Below are positions 43,719 through 51,136 of a DNA stretch of 60,081 nucleotides, in pieces. Origin of the DNA: a virus; IMG/VR virus record IMGVR_UViG_3300021963_000141, positions 1 through 60,081 of that record. One strand, written 5' to 3'. Each line of letters opens with the position of its first letter. Positions within the stretch are counted from its first letter, which is position 1. The position numbers and the translations under genes are program-made. The notes beneath the pieces are model-generated. The model was not told the origin of the DNA. It searched no databases and saw only the letters and a program-made list of their open reading frames with translations.

Positions 43719-44629
43719 CAACCCCAATTCTTTACCAGATTGAAGTTTGCGCGGGAGAATTGGTAACGATCAATAACTTTCATCATACCAAATTGATTCG
43801 TCATCACATAACCTTCGTGGTCAGACTTTTCCCCATCAATGTAACACTGGATACTCTCATCAGTGTGAATGAAGAAGAATAAATCCATCTTGATTGAATA
43901 CACCAACTTCCACAAACGCAGCAGGTTGATGTCAACATCATAATTTTCTGCAATTTCGTGCTCGCAGACCTCCTTACCCTCACGAATGTAGGAATTGATG
44001 ACTTTTTTGATTTCTGTTGCCTTGCGCTCAGACAAAAACTCACATAGAGTGCTCATCTGTTTGGCAAACTTACTGATGTCTTCCAGATCTTCACGATAAG
44101 GACAAATATCAGCTTTAGGACTCACAAACTTTGCATAATGAGTGTCTGTGATGATAAAGTCCATCGGGTAAGCAACAGCATCCCTCAGATCTTTATCAGC
44201 AACGTAGAACGTATGGGGAGCAACAATAATCTCCTGATGGACTACCTCAGGGAACTTGTAAGTGATCGTATTGGGGCGAAAAGTATCAGAACCACCAAAA
44301 CCGATAAAATCACCTTGAAAGATATAATCTGTGCGAGGAAGATAATCAAGGCAAGCGTGAAGAATAGACGCAACTTTACCCTGATGGTTCGTATCAATTT
44401 CATCGTGAGAATGATTGATTTTGATTTTTACTTTGTTGAACACAGATTTGGTGCCCACAAAGAACTTGCCATTGGCAGGATTGCGACCCCACACAATAGC
44501 AGGAGCACCATCCATCTTCACGCTGATAGTAGAATCAGCGGAGAACCAATCAAGAACCGAAAGATCACCATTAAGGATGCTATCTTCGGGGTGCTCAAGA
44601 TGTTTGTTCTGCATTGATTGCTTGCTCAT
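43718..44629 (-). CDS. ligase-like nucleotidyltransferase (DUF6267-type)
   Basis: 303 aa. S-V-K-M-D-G-A-P-A-I-V-W-G near 36-48 is a K-x-D-G motif I of the DNA/RNA ligase superfamily with Lys38 as predicted nucleotide acceptor. I-F-Q-G-D-F-I-G and a downstream D-H-E-G-Y-V-M near 268-274 (E-G-x-V motif IV) support the fold. I recall related cyanophage proteins grouped as DUF6267. Lacks an OB-fold C-terminal domain, so end-joining activity is uncertain; could seal nicks in RNA or DNA or modify termini. Met6 is an alternative start. Confidence 0.7.
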   Translation of the reverse strand: MSKQSMQNKHLEHPEDSILNGDLSVLDWFSADSTISVKMDGAPAIVWGRNPANGKFFVGTKSVFNKVKIKINHSHDEIDTNHQGKVASILHACLDYLPRTDYIFQGDFIGFGGSDTFRPNTITYKFPEVVHQEIIVAPHTFYVADKDLRDAVAYPMDFIITDTHYAKFVSPKADICPYREDLEDISKFAKQMSTLCEFLSERKATEIKKVINSYIREGKEVCEHEIAENYDVDINLLRLWKLVYSIKMDLFFFIHTDESIQCYIDGEKSDHEGYVMTNQFGMMKVIDRYQFSRANFNLVKNWG

Positions 44630-44664
44630 ACTACTATGACACTTTGAAGGTGAGTAACTTTAAT
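44628..44664 (-). repeat. 37-bp intergenic element, copy 11
   Basis: ATGACA, TTTGAAGG variant; contains the start region of the ligase-like gene. Confidence 0.95.
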
Positions 44665-44668
44665 TACT

Positions 44669-44872
44669 TCAAACTTCCATCAGTTTCTGTAAACGATTGC
44701 GAATGTCAAACAGTTCCATTTCATCCATATCTACATCATCAAGACCAACAGGAGCAAACTCTTCAAGATTTACACTACCATTTTGCATAATGGGAGCATA
44801 ATACAACTCATCACCATCTTCTTGTGAGAGAGTATAAACGCAACCGTGACCAGGAACAGTGAGAAAAATCAT
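44669..44872 (-). CDS. 67-aa acidic hypothetical protein
   Basis: M-I-F-L-T-V-P-G-H-G-C-V-Y-T-L start, then acidic D-D-V-D-M-D-E-M-E-L-F-D. Single-gene unit between repeats 11 and 12. Unknown. Confidence 0.65.
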   Translation of the reverse strand: MIFLTVPGHGCVYTLSQEDGDELYYAPIMQNGSVNLEEFAPVGLDDVDMDEMELFDIRNRLQKLMEV

Positions 44873-44886
44873 TGTTTTGAGTGCTT

Positions 44887-44923
44887 ACACTACTAGGACG
44901 CTTTGGAGGTGAGTAACTTTAAT
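44887..44923 (-). repeat. 37-bp intergenic element, copy 12
   Basis: AGGACG, TTTGGAGG variant with ACAC at the gene-proximal edge. Supplies the TAA stop of the methyltransferase; minus strand reads TCACCTCC. Confidence 0.95.
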
Positions 44924-45476
44924 CCAGTGGTAGTTTTGCTTCTGATGTACTCTTTGGAATTACAAGTTCCTCCATAATGATTTGCTTCGGCAAAAAGTTC
45001 CAACAATAGTAACTAGAACTGAAGGTAATCTTGTCGTTTGCACGACCATCAGGACTATGAAACTTCATACGCTTATCAAACATCAACAGTTGCAAGTCTT
45101 TGTCCTTGAATAACTGCTTAGGAGCACTATCATTCAACCAAGTGTTAGTCATAATGAGAGCAAATGGTTTCTCAAATGATAATGCTCGCTCGAAGAACTT
45201 GCGTTTGTTTGTGAATGGTGGATTGGACACAATTACATCCCACTCAAAGTCAGGAACATAAGTGAGAAAGTCTTGCCCAGTTGAAATGTGGGTATGAATG
45301 ACTGTATTATGTGGAGAGATTTGCTTTACAAACTCACTCTCAGCAGTATCAAATGGACACCAAACCTTTGCATCTTTGGGGATGTATTTCAGAATGGGAG
45401 TTACACCGTATTCTGGAGTGTAACATTCGTCGTTGTTACCTCCAGAGTACATCAGTTTTCCACTATCAAGCGTCAT
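44919..45476 (-). CDS. NPPF-motif DNA methyltransferase-like protein
   Basis: 185 aa. D-E-C-Y-T-P-E-Y-G-V near 16-25 is the usual N-terminus of small phage adenine methyltransferases. V-W-C-P-F-D near 38-43 replaces the glycine-rich SAM motif, and D-V-I-V-S-N-P-P-F-T near 80-89 is motif IV for amino methylation. The end of the gene lies in repeat 12. Overlaps the upstream PD-(D/E)XK-like gene by 4 nt, an arrangement typical of restriction-modification pairs. Could be an orphan methylase; target site unknown. Confidence 0.75.
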   Translation of the reverse strand: MTLDSGKLMYSGGNNDECYTPEYGVTPILKYIPKDAKVWCPFDTAESEFVKQISPHNTVIHTHISTGQDFLTYVPDFEWDVIVSNPPFTNKRKFFERALSFEKPFALIMTNTWLNDSAPKQLFKDKDLQLLMFDKRMKFHSPDGRANDKITFSSSYYCWNFLPKQIIMEELVIPKSTSEAKLPLD

Positions 45477-45970
45477 ACAATGCGAGTCCCAAACTGTTGG
45501 ATTTCTTTCTTAGTCAGACTACCAGAAAGGCGGGGATCTTTGTGCTTACCGTGAATCTTACGCTCCCAATCTTTCTTGAGTTTGGGTAGAAGAATCATCA
45601 GCACATCGTTACCAGTAAGTTTCCACACTTCCACCACTTTGCCACTCTCATAGCGAGCAATGTAGTGGTTAGAGTATTTACCAAGTTTCTCTTCAATCAG
45701 ATAACGCTCCTGCTCTTCCCAAGTATCTTGAACACTGATACCATTATAGGTGCCATTGATAGAATTGGCAATGGTTGATTTATACTCACATTCACCATTT
45801 TCATCCACAGCATCAGCACCAGAATAAGTATCTGCTACTTTATGCCCAAGAATACCAGCAAGGTGAATCTCACGAGAGCGAGCATAAGAGAATGGATCTC
45901 CCCAACCCTGTTCTTCACAAAGTTGATACATCTGCTCAAATAGTTCTTGAAACTTTTGTTCAGGAGTCAT
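45473..45970 (-). CDS. putative PD-(D/E)XK restriction-type endonuclease
   Basis: 165 aa. L-G-H-K-V-A-D-T-Y-S-G-A-D-A-V-D followed by G-E-C-E-Y-K-S-T (Asp53 or Asp56 and Glu62-x-Lys64) fits the D...E-x-K nuclease core; the G-A-D-A...E-x-K-S layout is common among type II enzymes. A basic C-terminal segment (K-L-K-K-D-W-E-R-K-I-H-G-K) could bind DNA. Translationally coupled to the methyltransferase (ATGA). Assignment rests on a short motif. Confidence 0.55.
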   Translation of the reverse strand: MTPEQKFQELFEQMYQLCEEQGWGDPFSYARSREIHLAGILGHKVADTYSGADAVDENGECEYKSTIANSINGTYNGISVQDTWEEQERYLIEEKLGKYSNHYIARYESGKVVEVWKLTGNDVLMILLPKLKKDWERKIHGKHKDPRLSGSLTKKEIQQFGTRIV

Positions 45971-45983
45971 TTATGGAGTGCCT

Positions 45984-46020
45984 ATACTACTACAACACTT
46001 TGAAGGTGAGTAACTTTAAT
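45984..46020 (-). repeat. 37-bp intergenic element, copy 13
   Basis: ACAACA, TTTGAAGG variant; supplies the stop of 46016-46195; 13 nt upstream of the 45970 start. Confidence 0.95.
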
Positions 46021-46195
46021 TGATAGGAAGTTTGCCTAATGACTTACCTTTCTTATGGTCTGTGATGTACTTTCGTGCTGATGCTTCTGTCCTACAGAGT
46101 TTCTCAAGTTGCTGACCATTGTGGATGATGAGATACTGATTGCCATAGGGAATCGCAGCGTAAGTATCTTTGAACATCGTAAATCCTTGCTTCAT
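46016..46195 (-). CDS. 59-aa hypothetical protein
   Basis: ATG at 46193-46195 chosen because GGAGG sits 5 nt before it, inside the end of the helicase gene. M-K-Q-G-F-T-M-F-K-D-T-Y start, N-Q-Y-L-I-I-H-N-G-Q-Q-L, basic C-terminus. Resembles a small DNA- or RNA-binding fold but is not recognised. Confidence 0.65.
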   Translation of the reverse strand: MKQGFTMFKDTYAAIPYGNQYLIIHNGQQLEKLCRTEASARKYITDHKKGKSLGKLPIN

Positions 46196-46197
46196 AA

Positions 46198-47439
46198 TCA
46201 CCTCCGCACCACACTGATTGCAGGTTCGCCCTTCTCGAAGATAGTGTCAACCACAGACTGCACAGCACGAGCAGTAGCAATACCAACCTTAGAATACACA
46301 GGAATACAAACCAGACCGAACGATTTGCTATACTGACTCAGATTGCCAGGTTCGATACGTCCATCGCGCAAACCTTTGGCATCATCGTGATGCAAACGAA
46401 TGCAACGTCCGATGGTCTGACTGATGCCAATGAAGTCCATATTGCGAAGGAACAGCACTGCTTCCAGACCGCTGACGTTGATACCTTCTGCGAGGATGGA
46501 GTGGTGAAGAACAACGAACTTCTTGTCGTTATCTTTACCCCAGGCACTCAGGGTATCAAAGAATACCTCACGGTTCACTTTCTTACCATCAATAACTGCA
46601 CCCGTCTGGGCAGTAATATACATCCACGAATAACCGCGACATTCCAACTGGAAGCAGAAATCAGTTTCAGTTACCAGCGATACGATTTGCTTGGTTGCCT
46701 TAGCACAAATCAGAATCTTGCCAACCTTGTTGTCATCAATGGTTTCCAACAGATTCTCAGAGTCACGGTCGAAGTTAGTCTGCTTTCCCTGTACCATCTG
46801 CAGTTGCTTGACAATCACTTTAGGGGGCACAATGTAACCACCCTCAACCAACTCAGGAGCAGGAACTTTGCAGATTACCTGACCATATACGTCAGTATCA
46901 TTCATACCTGCCTTACCCACAGCAACCGAATGTTTCGGAGTTGCAGTGAAGAAGTAGCAGCGACGTGCATTAGCAGCGAAGTGCTCAGTTGCGGGGAAAA
47001 AGTGACGCTGAACAGAATTATGTGCCTCATCAAAGTAGATGGTATCCACATCAATTCCTGCCACTTGAAGACGCGACAGTGAGTTGTAGGTGGTTACAAT
47101 CAGGCGATGATTGTTGGCATTAGCATCACACCAACGACGAATCTCATAAGGGCGAGTAGAAGATTCGTGATGAGTTTCGCCACTGTGAACGTGCAGAACT
47201 TCAGCGTTAGTGATAAACTCCAGAAACTCAGAAGAGAGTTGCTCAGCAAGCAAAATGCGCGGAGCAACAACAACAATCGTCTGGGGAGTTTCAGACTGCA
47301 ACTCGCGCAGACAATCATAAATCATCTTCAGAGTCTTACCACCACCAGTAGGTACAATGATTTGACCTTTGTTGTGCTTTTGCATTGCAGCAACGCCACG
47401 TTCTTGATGAGGGCGAAGTTGAATCAAATCAGAGAACAT
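46198..47439 (-). CDS. DEAH-box SF2 helicase
   Basis: 413 aa. Q motif region R-P-H-Q near 9-12, Walker A P-T-G-G-G-K-T at 30-36, D-E-A-H at 137-140, T-A-T-P at 165-168 and motif VI Q-T-I-G-R-C-I-R near 365. The compact two-RecA layout resembles the ResIII/UvsW-like group that remodels or unwinds DNA. Shorter than T4 UvsW (587 aa). Close to the methylase/nuclease pair. It has both repeat 14 and an independent sigma-70 promoter with an operator-like palindrome upstream. Confidence 0.9.
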   Translation of the reverse strand: MFSDLIQLRPHQERGVAAMQKHNKGQIIVPTGGGKTLKMIYDCLRELQSETPQTIVVVAPRILLAEQLSSEFLEFITNAEVLHVHSGETHHESSTRPYEIRRWCDANANNHRLIVTTYNSLSRLQVAGIDVDTIYFDEAHNSVQRHFFPATEHFAANARRCYFFTATPKHSVAVGKAGMNDTDVYGQVICKVPAPELVEGGYIVPPKVIVKQLQMVQGKQTNFDRDSENLLETIDDNKVGKILICAKATKQIVSLVTETDFCFQLECRGYSWMYITAQTGAVIDGKKVNREVFFDTLSAWGKDNDKKFVVLHHSILAEGINVSGLEAVLFLRNMDFIGISQTIGRCIRLHHDDAKGLRDGRIEPGNLSQYSKSFGLVCIPVYSKVGIATARAVQSVVDTIFEKGEPAISVVRR

Positions 47440-47480
47440 TACGAATTACAGTGTTTCAGGTGGTTTGGTATCTAGAAAGC

Positions 47481-47516
47481 ATTATAGCACGCTTACAGGC
47501 GATTGTGAAGCGTGCT
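47481..47516 (-). promoter_or_regulatory. sigma-70 promoter with overlapping palindrome before the helicase
   Basis: Minus strand TTCACA (47504-47509), 17-bp spacer, TATAAT (47481-47486). A perfect 9-bp inverted repeat AGCACGCTT / AAGCGTGCT (47486-47494 and 47508-47516), arms 22 bp centre to centre, overlaps both hexamers. Fits a dimeric repressor operator, or a stem-loop fused to a promoter. Confidence 0.7.
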
Positions 47517-47531
47517 GTGAGTGTTCTGCTT

Positions 47532-47568
47532 ATACTACTATAACACTTTGGAGGTGAGTAACTTTAAT
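47532..47568 (-). repeat. 37-bp intergenic element, copy 14
   Basis: ATAACA, TTTGGAGG variant. The copy furthest from its downstream gene (92 nt to the helicase ATG). Confidence 0.95.
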
Positions 47569-47573
47569 TCAAC

Positions 47574-48251
47574 TCAACTTTCAGATGCTTGTGCTGCTGC
47601 TTTTGCTTTTGCTCTCATCTGAACAGCAACTTTACTGTTCCATTTACCACCATCTGCTTCATATTCTTTACGCATTTGTGCAAGAATCTCAGTAGCAGAT
47701 TTCTTAGTCTTTTGTGCTGCCGCAGTCTTTTCTCTATTTCTAGCAGCATCTCTTTCTGCTCTTGTCATAGGAGCACCACTATCAGTTCTCCACTGTCTGC
47801 GTGGTGCTGCTGGTTTCTTCTCTTGTTGTGGTTTTGCTTGAGCGATTGCTTGTGATGCAGTCTTTGGTTGCTCTTTACCACCTTCTTTTGCTTTACGCTC
47901 AAGGTATGCTTTACGCTGTCTTTCTTTAGCAGTCATTGCAGCACTTCCTTGAGTTCCTGCAGTTCCTGGTTTCAATTCTGTTGCACCTTGACCTCTTCCA
48001 GGTGCAGGTGCTGAAGAACCTCTTTGCTGACCAACATCTTTGCGTGTTTTGTATGGACCAACAGGTTCAGTTCTTCCACCACCAACTGCTTTTACTCTGC
48101 GTATTTCAACAGGACTCTTTTTGCGTTCTTTGCCTATTCTACCACCAGCACCAGTTTTGATGATGGAAGCACCACCACCCCAACCAAGTTGACTAGCAGC
48201 ATCGGCATCAGATGCTTCGCAAAGAGACATAAACTGTTGAAATGTACGCAT
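47574..48251 (-). CDS. 225-aa basic protein with capsid-targeting-like N-terminus
   Basis: Begins M-R-T-F-Q-Q-F-M-S-L-C-E-A-S, close to the T4 capsid-targeting peptide ending in E-A where gp21 protease cuts. The rest is low-complexity, rich in Ala, Lys, Gly, Arg and Gln with a charged helical C-terminal half (A-K-E-R-Q-R-K-A-Y-L-E-R-K-A). Consistent with a packaged internal DNA-binding protein. A TCTAAATA late-like box lies 27 nt upstream. Confidence 0.75.
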   Translation of the reverse strand: MRTFQQFMSLCEASDADAASQLGWGGGASIIKTGAGGRIGKERKKSPVEIRRVKAVGGGRTEPVGPYKTRKDVGQQRGSSAPAPGRGQGATELKPGTAGTQGSAAMTAKERQRKAYLERKAKEGGKEQPKTASQAIAQAKPQQEKKPAAPRRQWRTDSGAPMTRAERDAARNREKTAAAQKTKKSATEILAQMRKEYEADGGKWNSKVAVQMRAKAKAAAQASES

Positions 48252-48277
48252 TGGTCTATCTAAACACTTCTTTTTAG

Positions 48278-48285
48278 TATTTAGA
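48278..48285 (-). promoter_or_regulatory. late-like box TCTAAATA
   Basis: Minus strand TCTAAATA, one mismatch from the late consensus core (C for A), 27 nt upstream of the 48251 start. Confidence 0.35.
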
Positions 48286-48481
48286 ACTCCTCTTCCTTTG
48301 CTTTATAGGAACCTTTGAACACACGACCTTCAGCATAGAATTGCTTCACACGCTCACGACGAGTAGCAAGAAGCAAATCATACTCTTCTTGCTGTTGCTT
48401 ACTGAAAGTGAAATCCTGTCGCCTCCAAGTCTCTTTAAGTTCGTTGATGTGATGAAGCACGTTAGGGATTTGTTCAGTCAT
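48281..48481 (-). CDS. 66-aa charged helical protein
   Basis: M-T-E-Q-I-P-N-V-L-H-H-I-N-E-L-K-E-T-W-R-R-Q-D-F start; I recall near-identical N-termini in cyanomyophage small proteins. Mostly helix, ends K-A-K-E-E-E-F. Function unknown. Second gene of the repeat-15 unit. Confidence 0.75.
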   Translation of the reverse strand: MTEQIPNVLHHINELKETWRRQDFTFSKQQQEEYDLLLATRRERVKQFYAEGRVFKGSYKAKEEEF

Positions 48482-48541
48482 TTGAGTATGATAATGGAAA
48501 AGTGTTTAGTGTGTGAGGTTGAGTGGACAGTTTGAGAACTG

Positions 48542-48679
48542 TCAGTAATCAATGTTGGAGTTGAGATAAGAATTGAAAGATTTGTCGTTCTCTTCTTCTT
48601 CAAAGAGACCTTCATTCATCTCTTCAACGAAATCAAAAGAAGAGAACTCTTCAATTTGAACATCATCAAAATGATCCAT
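48542..48679 (-). CDS. 45-aa very acidic protein
   Basis: Read directly: M-D-H-F-D-D-V-Q-I-E-E-F-S-S-F-D start; N-E-G-L-F-E-E-E-E-N-D-K. About one third Asp/Glu, suggesting a DNA-mimic or binding peptide; unproven. A 7-bp hairpin (GACAGTT/AACTGTC, 48526-48543) overlaps its stop. Confidence 0.6.
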   Translation of the reverse strand: MDHFDDVQIEEFSSFDFVEEMNEGLFEEEENDKSFNSYLNSNIDY

Positions 48680-48697
48680 TGTTAGAATCAGTTGCCT

Positions 48698-48734
48698 ACA
48701 TTACTAGAACACTTTCAAGGTGAGTAACTTTAAT
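48698..48734 (-). repeat. 37-bp intergenic element, copy 15
   Basis: AGAACA and the unique TTTCAAGG variant; ACATTACT edge shared with copy 16. Touches the stop of the 790-aa gene; 18 nt upstream of the 48679 start. Confidence 0.95.
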
Positions 48735-51106
48735 TAGATAGGAAATGAGGTTCCAGGAATATCTGTAGATTTTCTAGGTTTTGATTTTGGTGCTGCTGGT
48801 TTCATAGGAGCAGGACCAGAAGGTTTCATTGTAGATCTAAGATTTCTTTGAGATTCTGCGTCAAGTGAAATCACATTATCTGGTTTGATTGGATCACCAA
48901 CTGCTTCACGACGCAATTCTTTTCTCAATTCATTCTTAAGTTGCTCTCTTTCTTGTGCTTTTTGACGCTTTTTTCTTCTTGCTTGTTGATGAGATGCAAC
49001 ACGCTCTTGCGATGCAGTTACTTGTTGTCTTTGTCTTTGCATCAATTCTCTTCTTCTTCCTTCTAAATCTTCAAAAACAACATATAACCAATCTTCACTC
49101 ATATTTTCGACAATAACACTTGCTGCTTTTGCATTATCAGCATAACCTTCAGAAATTAGATAATCTTGAATCAAATCAAAATAATCAAATGATTCTTTCA
49201 TTTTTGTGGTATATGTTCTATTATTCCAAGTGAATCCAGTTTTACCTGACTTACGAGCAGCAGCAAATGCTTTATCAAATGATTGCGCTTTTGTTAATCC
49301 TTGGTCTGGATTTGCTGGACCTTGTTTTGGTTTGTAAACACCACTCTTTAATGCACCTTTGAGTGTAGCATCTGCAGTAGGTCTTGGTGCCATAACTGAA
49401 GCAGCAACACCTGCGGGAGTAATGTTTCTCAATGCAGCAACTGCACCAGCAACTTTAGAGACTGGTTCGGCAACTTTTCTTGCTTGATTAGCAAATCTCT
49501 GAAGTTCTGGGAACTTATTCATATTAGGACCAGTTGCACGAACAGTAGCACCAGGTCTATAAGTATTTGGTTTTGTTGCTGCTGGTTTTACTGCAGGTTT
49601 TGTTGTTGCAGGTTTTGCTGCTGGTTTTGCAGAAGTTGTTGTTGGTTTTGTTGTTGGTTTCCAAGCAGGTTTTGGTGCTCTTGGTTCAAGATTTGTTGGT
49701 CTAGTTGTTCCCATTAAACCACCACCAGTTCTACTAGTTAATCTCTGAACATCTCTAAATTGCTGAGATCTTTGTGTTGTTGTTGGTGGTTTTGCTGCTG
49801 GTTTTGCTGCAGGTTTTGCCGCTGGTTTGTTAAGATCTAGTTTTAATTGTCCAGCAGGTCTATTACCAAATCCTCCAGGTGGTCTTTTTGGTGGTGTTGC
49901 TTGTGTTGTTGAGCGTGTTTGAACTGGAGTGCTAGAAGTAAAGGGAACTCTATTTGGTTTAGTGAAGTTCTGTGCTTTTCCCTTTGAAGTAATTAAACTA
50001 GGTTGTACCGCTGCTTCAATAATATCTTGTATTGTTTCTTCACTCATATTTGACATCATATAGAGTGCTTCTTCTTCAGTTGTCACATAACCTTCATCAA
50101 GAAGATAACCTTTTACAATGTCAAAAAGGTCTAGATGTGCAACTTGAGTTGTTGGTTTTGGAGTTTGCTTTTTAACCATCCCCTGCTTCAACATATCCAT
50201 ATTTTGTTTTGTTCTTTTTATATTATCGGGAATATCTGGAATGAACGAAGCAGCGCCACCTCTAATTAAACCATCAACGCTTCTAAACGGAAACTCCAAT
50301 CCACCACTTTTTGGTGGATTTATAACTTGTTGCTCATCAACAGGTTTAATTAAAGATGATGCTGGAGTTCCTGGTTTTAATCTAACCTCCCCAACTCTTC
50401 CTGCACCTTGATTAGGAACAACTCCCATCTTAGGGTCAATCTTTACTGGAGTGCTTGGTCCTTGATTCTGCTCATTTTTCAAACCAAGATATTTTTGAGA
50501 TGCTGCACTTGGTCCTTTATTAAAGGAGTTTACCTTTGGCATTGATGCACTACCAGGTTGAACTTTATTTACTCCATCAACAGTTTTTTGCTGCTTTCTA
50601 TTATACGCATCAACCGCATCTTTTGCCATACGAACTGGATTTGGAATTGGTGTGGGTCCAAGATAACCATCTCCAGGTTTTTCTTGGAGTTGCTGACCAT
50701 CTACCTCATAAGACTGTTTAAGAAGTCCACCAACAGTTTCTTTTGCTTTATCATACATTTGTCCACCTTTTTGTCTACCAAGAAGTCCACCAACAGTTCC
50801 TCCACCAGGAATACCAGTTTTTTGTCCTTGGTTTCTACCAATTACACCACCAACAGTCTGTGCGGTGCCTCTTGCTAATTTATCAAGTGAAGCAAGAGGA
50901 TTTTCACTCAGTTCTTCGCCCTCTGGTTCATAATGTGCTTTTTGCAATCCACTCTTAGGAACATAAACCTTTTCCCCTTTAGGAATCATTTGTTGCAGTT
51001 TTCTTGCTGCAGCAGTATCTGTAGGTTTCTCTAGTGGAACACCAATTTGTTGCTCATAGACATTTTGATATGCCTGGATTAGTTCTCTATATTCCTTCGA
51101 ATTCAT
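48734..51106 (-). CDS. 790-aa Pro/Ala-rich protein, probable virion component
   Basis: Starts M-N-S-K-E-Y-R-E-L-I-Q-A-Y-Q-N-V-Y-E, a helix I associate with cyanophage structural hypotheticals. It has two copies of a helical motif (F-D-I-V-K-G-Y-L-L-D-E-G-Y near 329 and F-D-L-I-Q-D-Y-L-I-S-E-G-Y near 637), each followed by N-M-S-E-E/D. Between them lie Lys-Pro-Ala repeats (P-A-A-K-P-A-A-K). The C-terminus is basic coiled coil then Pro-rich. An exact TATAAATA box precedes it by 21 nt. Confidence 0.8.
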   Translation of the reverse strand: MNSKEYRELIQAYQNVYEQQIGVPLEKPTDTAAARKLQQMIPKGEKVYVPKSGLQKAHYEPEGEELSENPLASLDKLARGTAQTVGGVIGRNQGQKTGIPGGGTVGGLLGRQKGGQMYDKAKETVGGLLKQSYEVDGQQLQEKPGDGYLGPTPIPNPVRMAKDAVDAYNRKQQKTVDGVNKVQPGSASMPKVNSFNKGPSAASQKYLGLKNEQNQGPSTPVKIDPKMGVVPNQGAGRVGEVRLKPGTPASSLIKPVDEQQVINPPKSGGLEFPFRSVDGLIRGGAASFIPDIPDNIKRTKQNMDMLKQGMVKKQTPKPTTQVAHLDLFDIVKGYLLDEGYVTTEEEALYMMSNMSEETIQDIIEAAVQPSLITSKGKAQNFTKPNRVPFTSSTPVQTRSTTQATPPKRPPGGFGNRPAGQLKLDLNKPAAKPAAKPAAKPPTTTQRSQQFRDVQRLTSRTGGGLMGTTRPTNLEPRAPKPAWKPTTKPTTTSAKPAAKPATTKPAVKPAATKPNTYRPGATVRATGPNMNKFPELQRFANQARKVAEPVSKVAGAVAALRNITPAGVAASVMAPRPTADATLKGALKSGVYKPKQGPANPDQGLTKAQSFDKAFAAARKSGKTGFTWNNRTYTTKMKESFDYFDLIQDYLISEGYADNAKAASVIVENMSEDWLYVVFEDLEGRRRELMQRQRQQVTASQERVASHQQARRKKRQKAQEREQLKNELRKELRREAVGDPIKPDNVISLDAESQRNLRSTMKPSGPAPMKPAAPKSKPRKSTDIPGTSFPI

Positions 51107-51126
51107 TTTTACAAACGCTTTTTAGA

Positions 51127-51134
51127 TATTTATA
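51127..51134 (-). promoter_or_regulatory. late promoter box TATAAATA
   Basis: Exact T4 late consensus on the minus strand, 21 nt upstream of the 790-aa protein start. Confidence 0.8.
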
Positions 51135-51136
51135 AA

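Noticed and set aside
44138-44617. 159-aa plus-strand frame over the ligase-like gene
   Set aside because: Antisense shadow of a gene with clear motifs; no promoter or ribosome-binding site.
46387-47082. 231-aa plus-strand reading frame over the helicase gene
   Set aside because: It lies entirely antisense to a helicase with all motifs intact and shows no domain; a codon-bias shadow.
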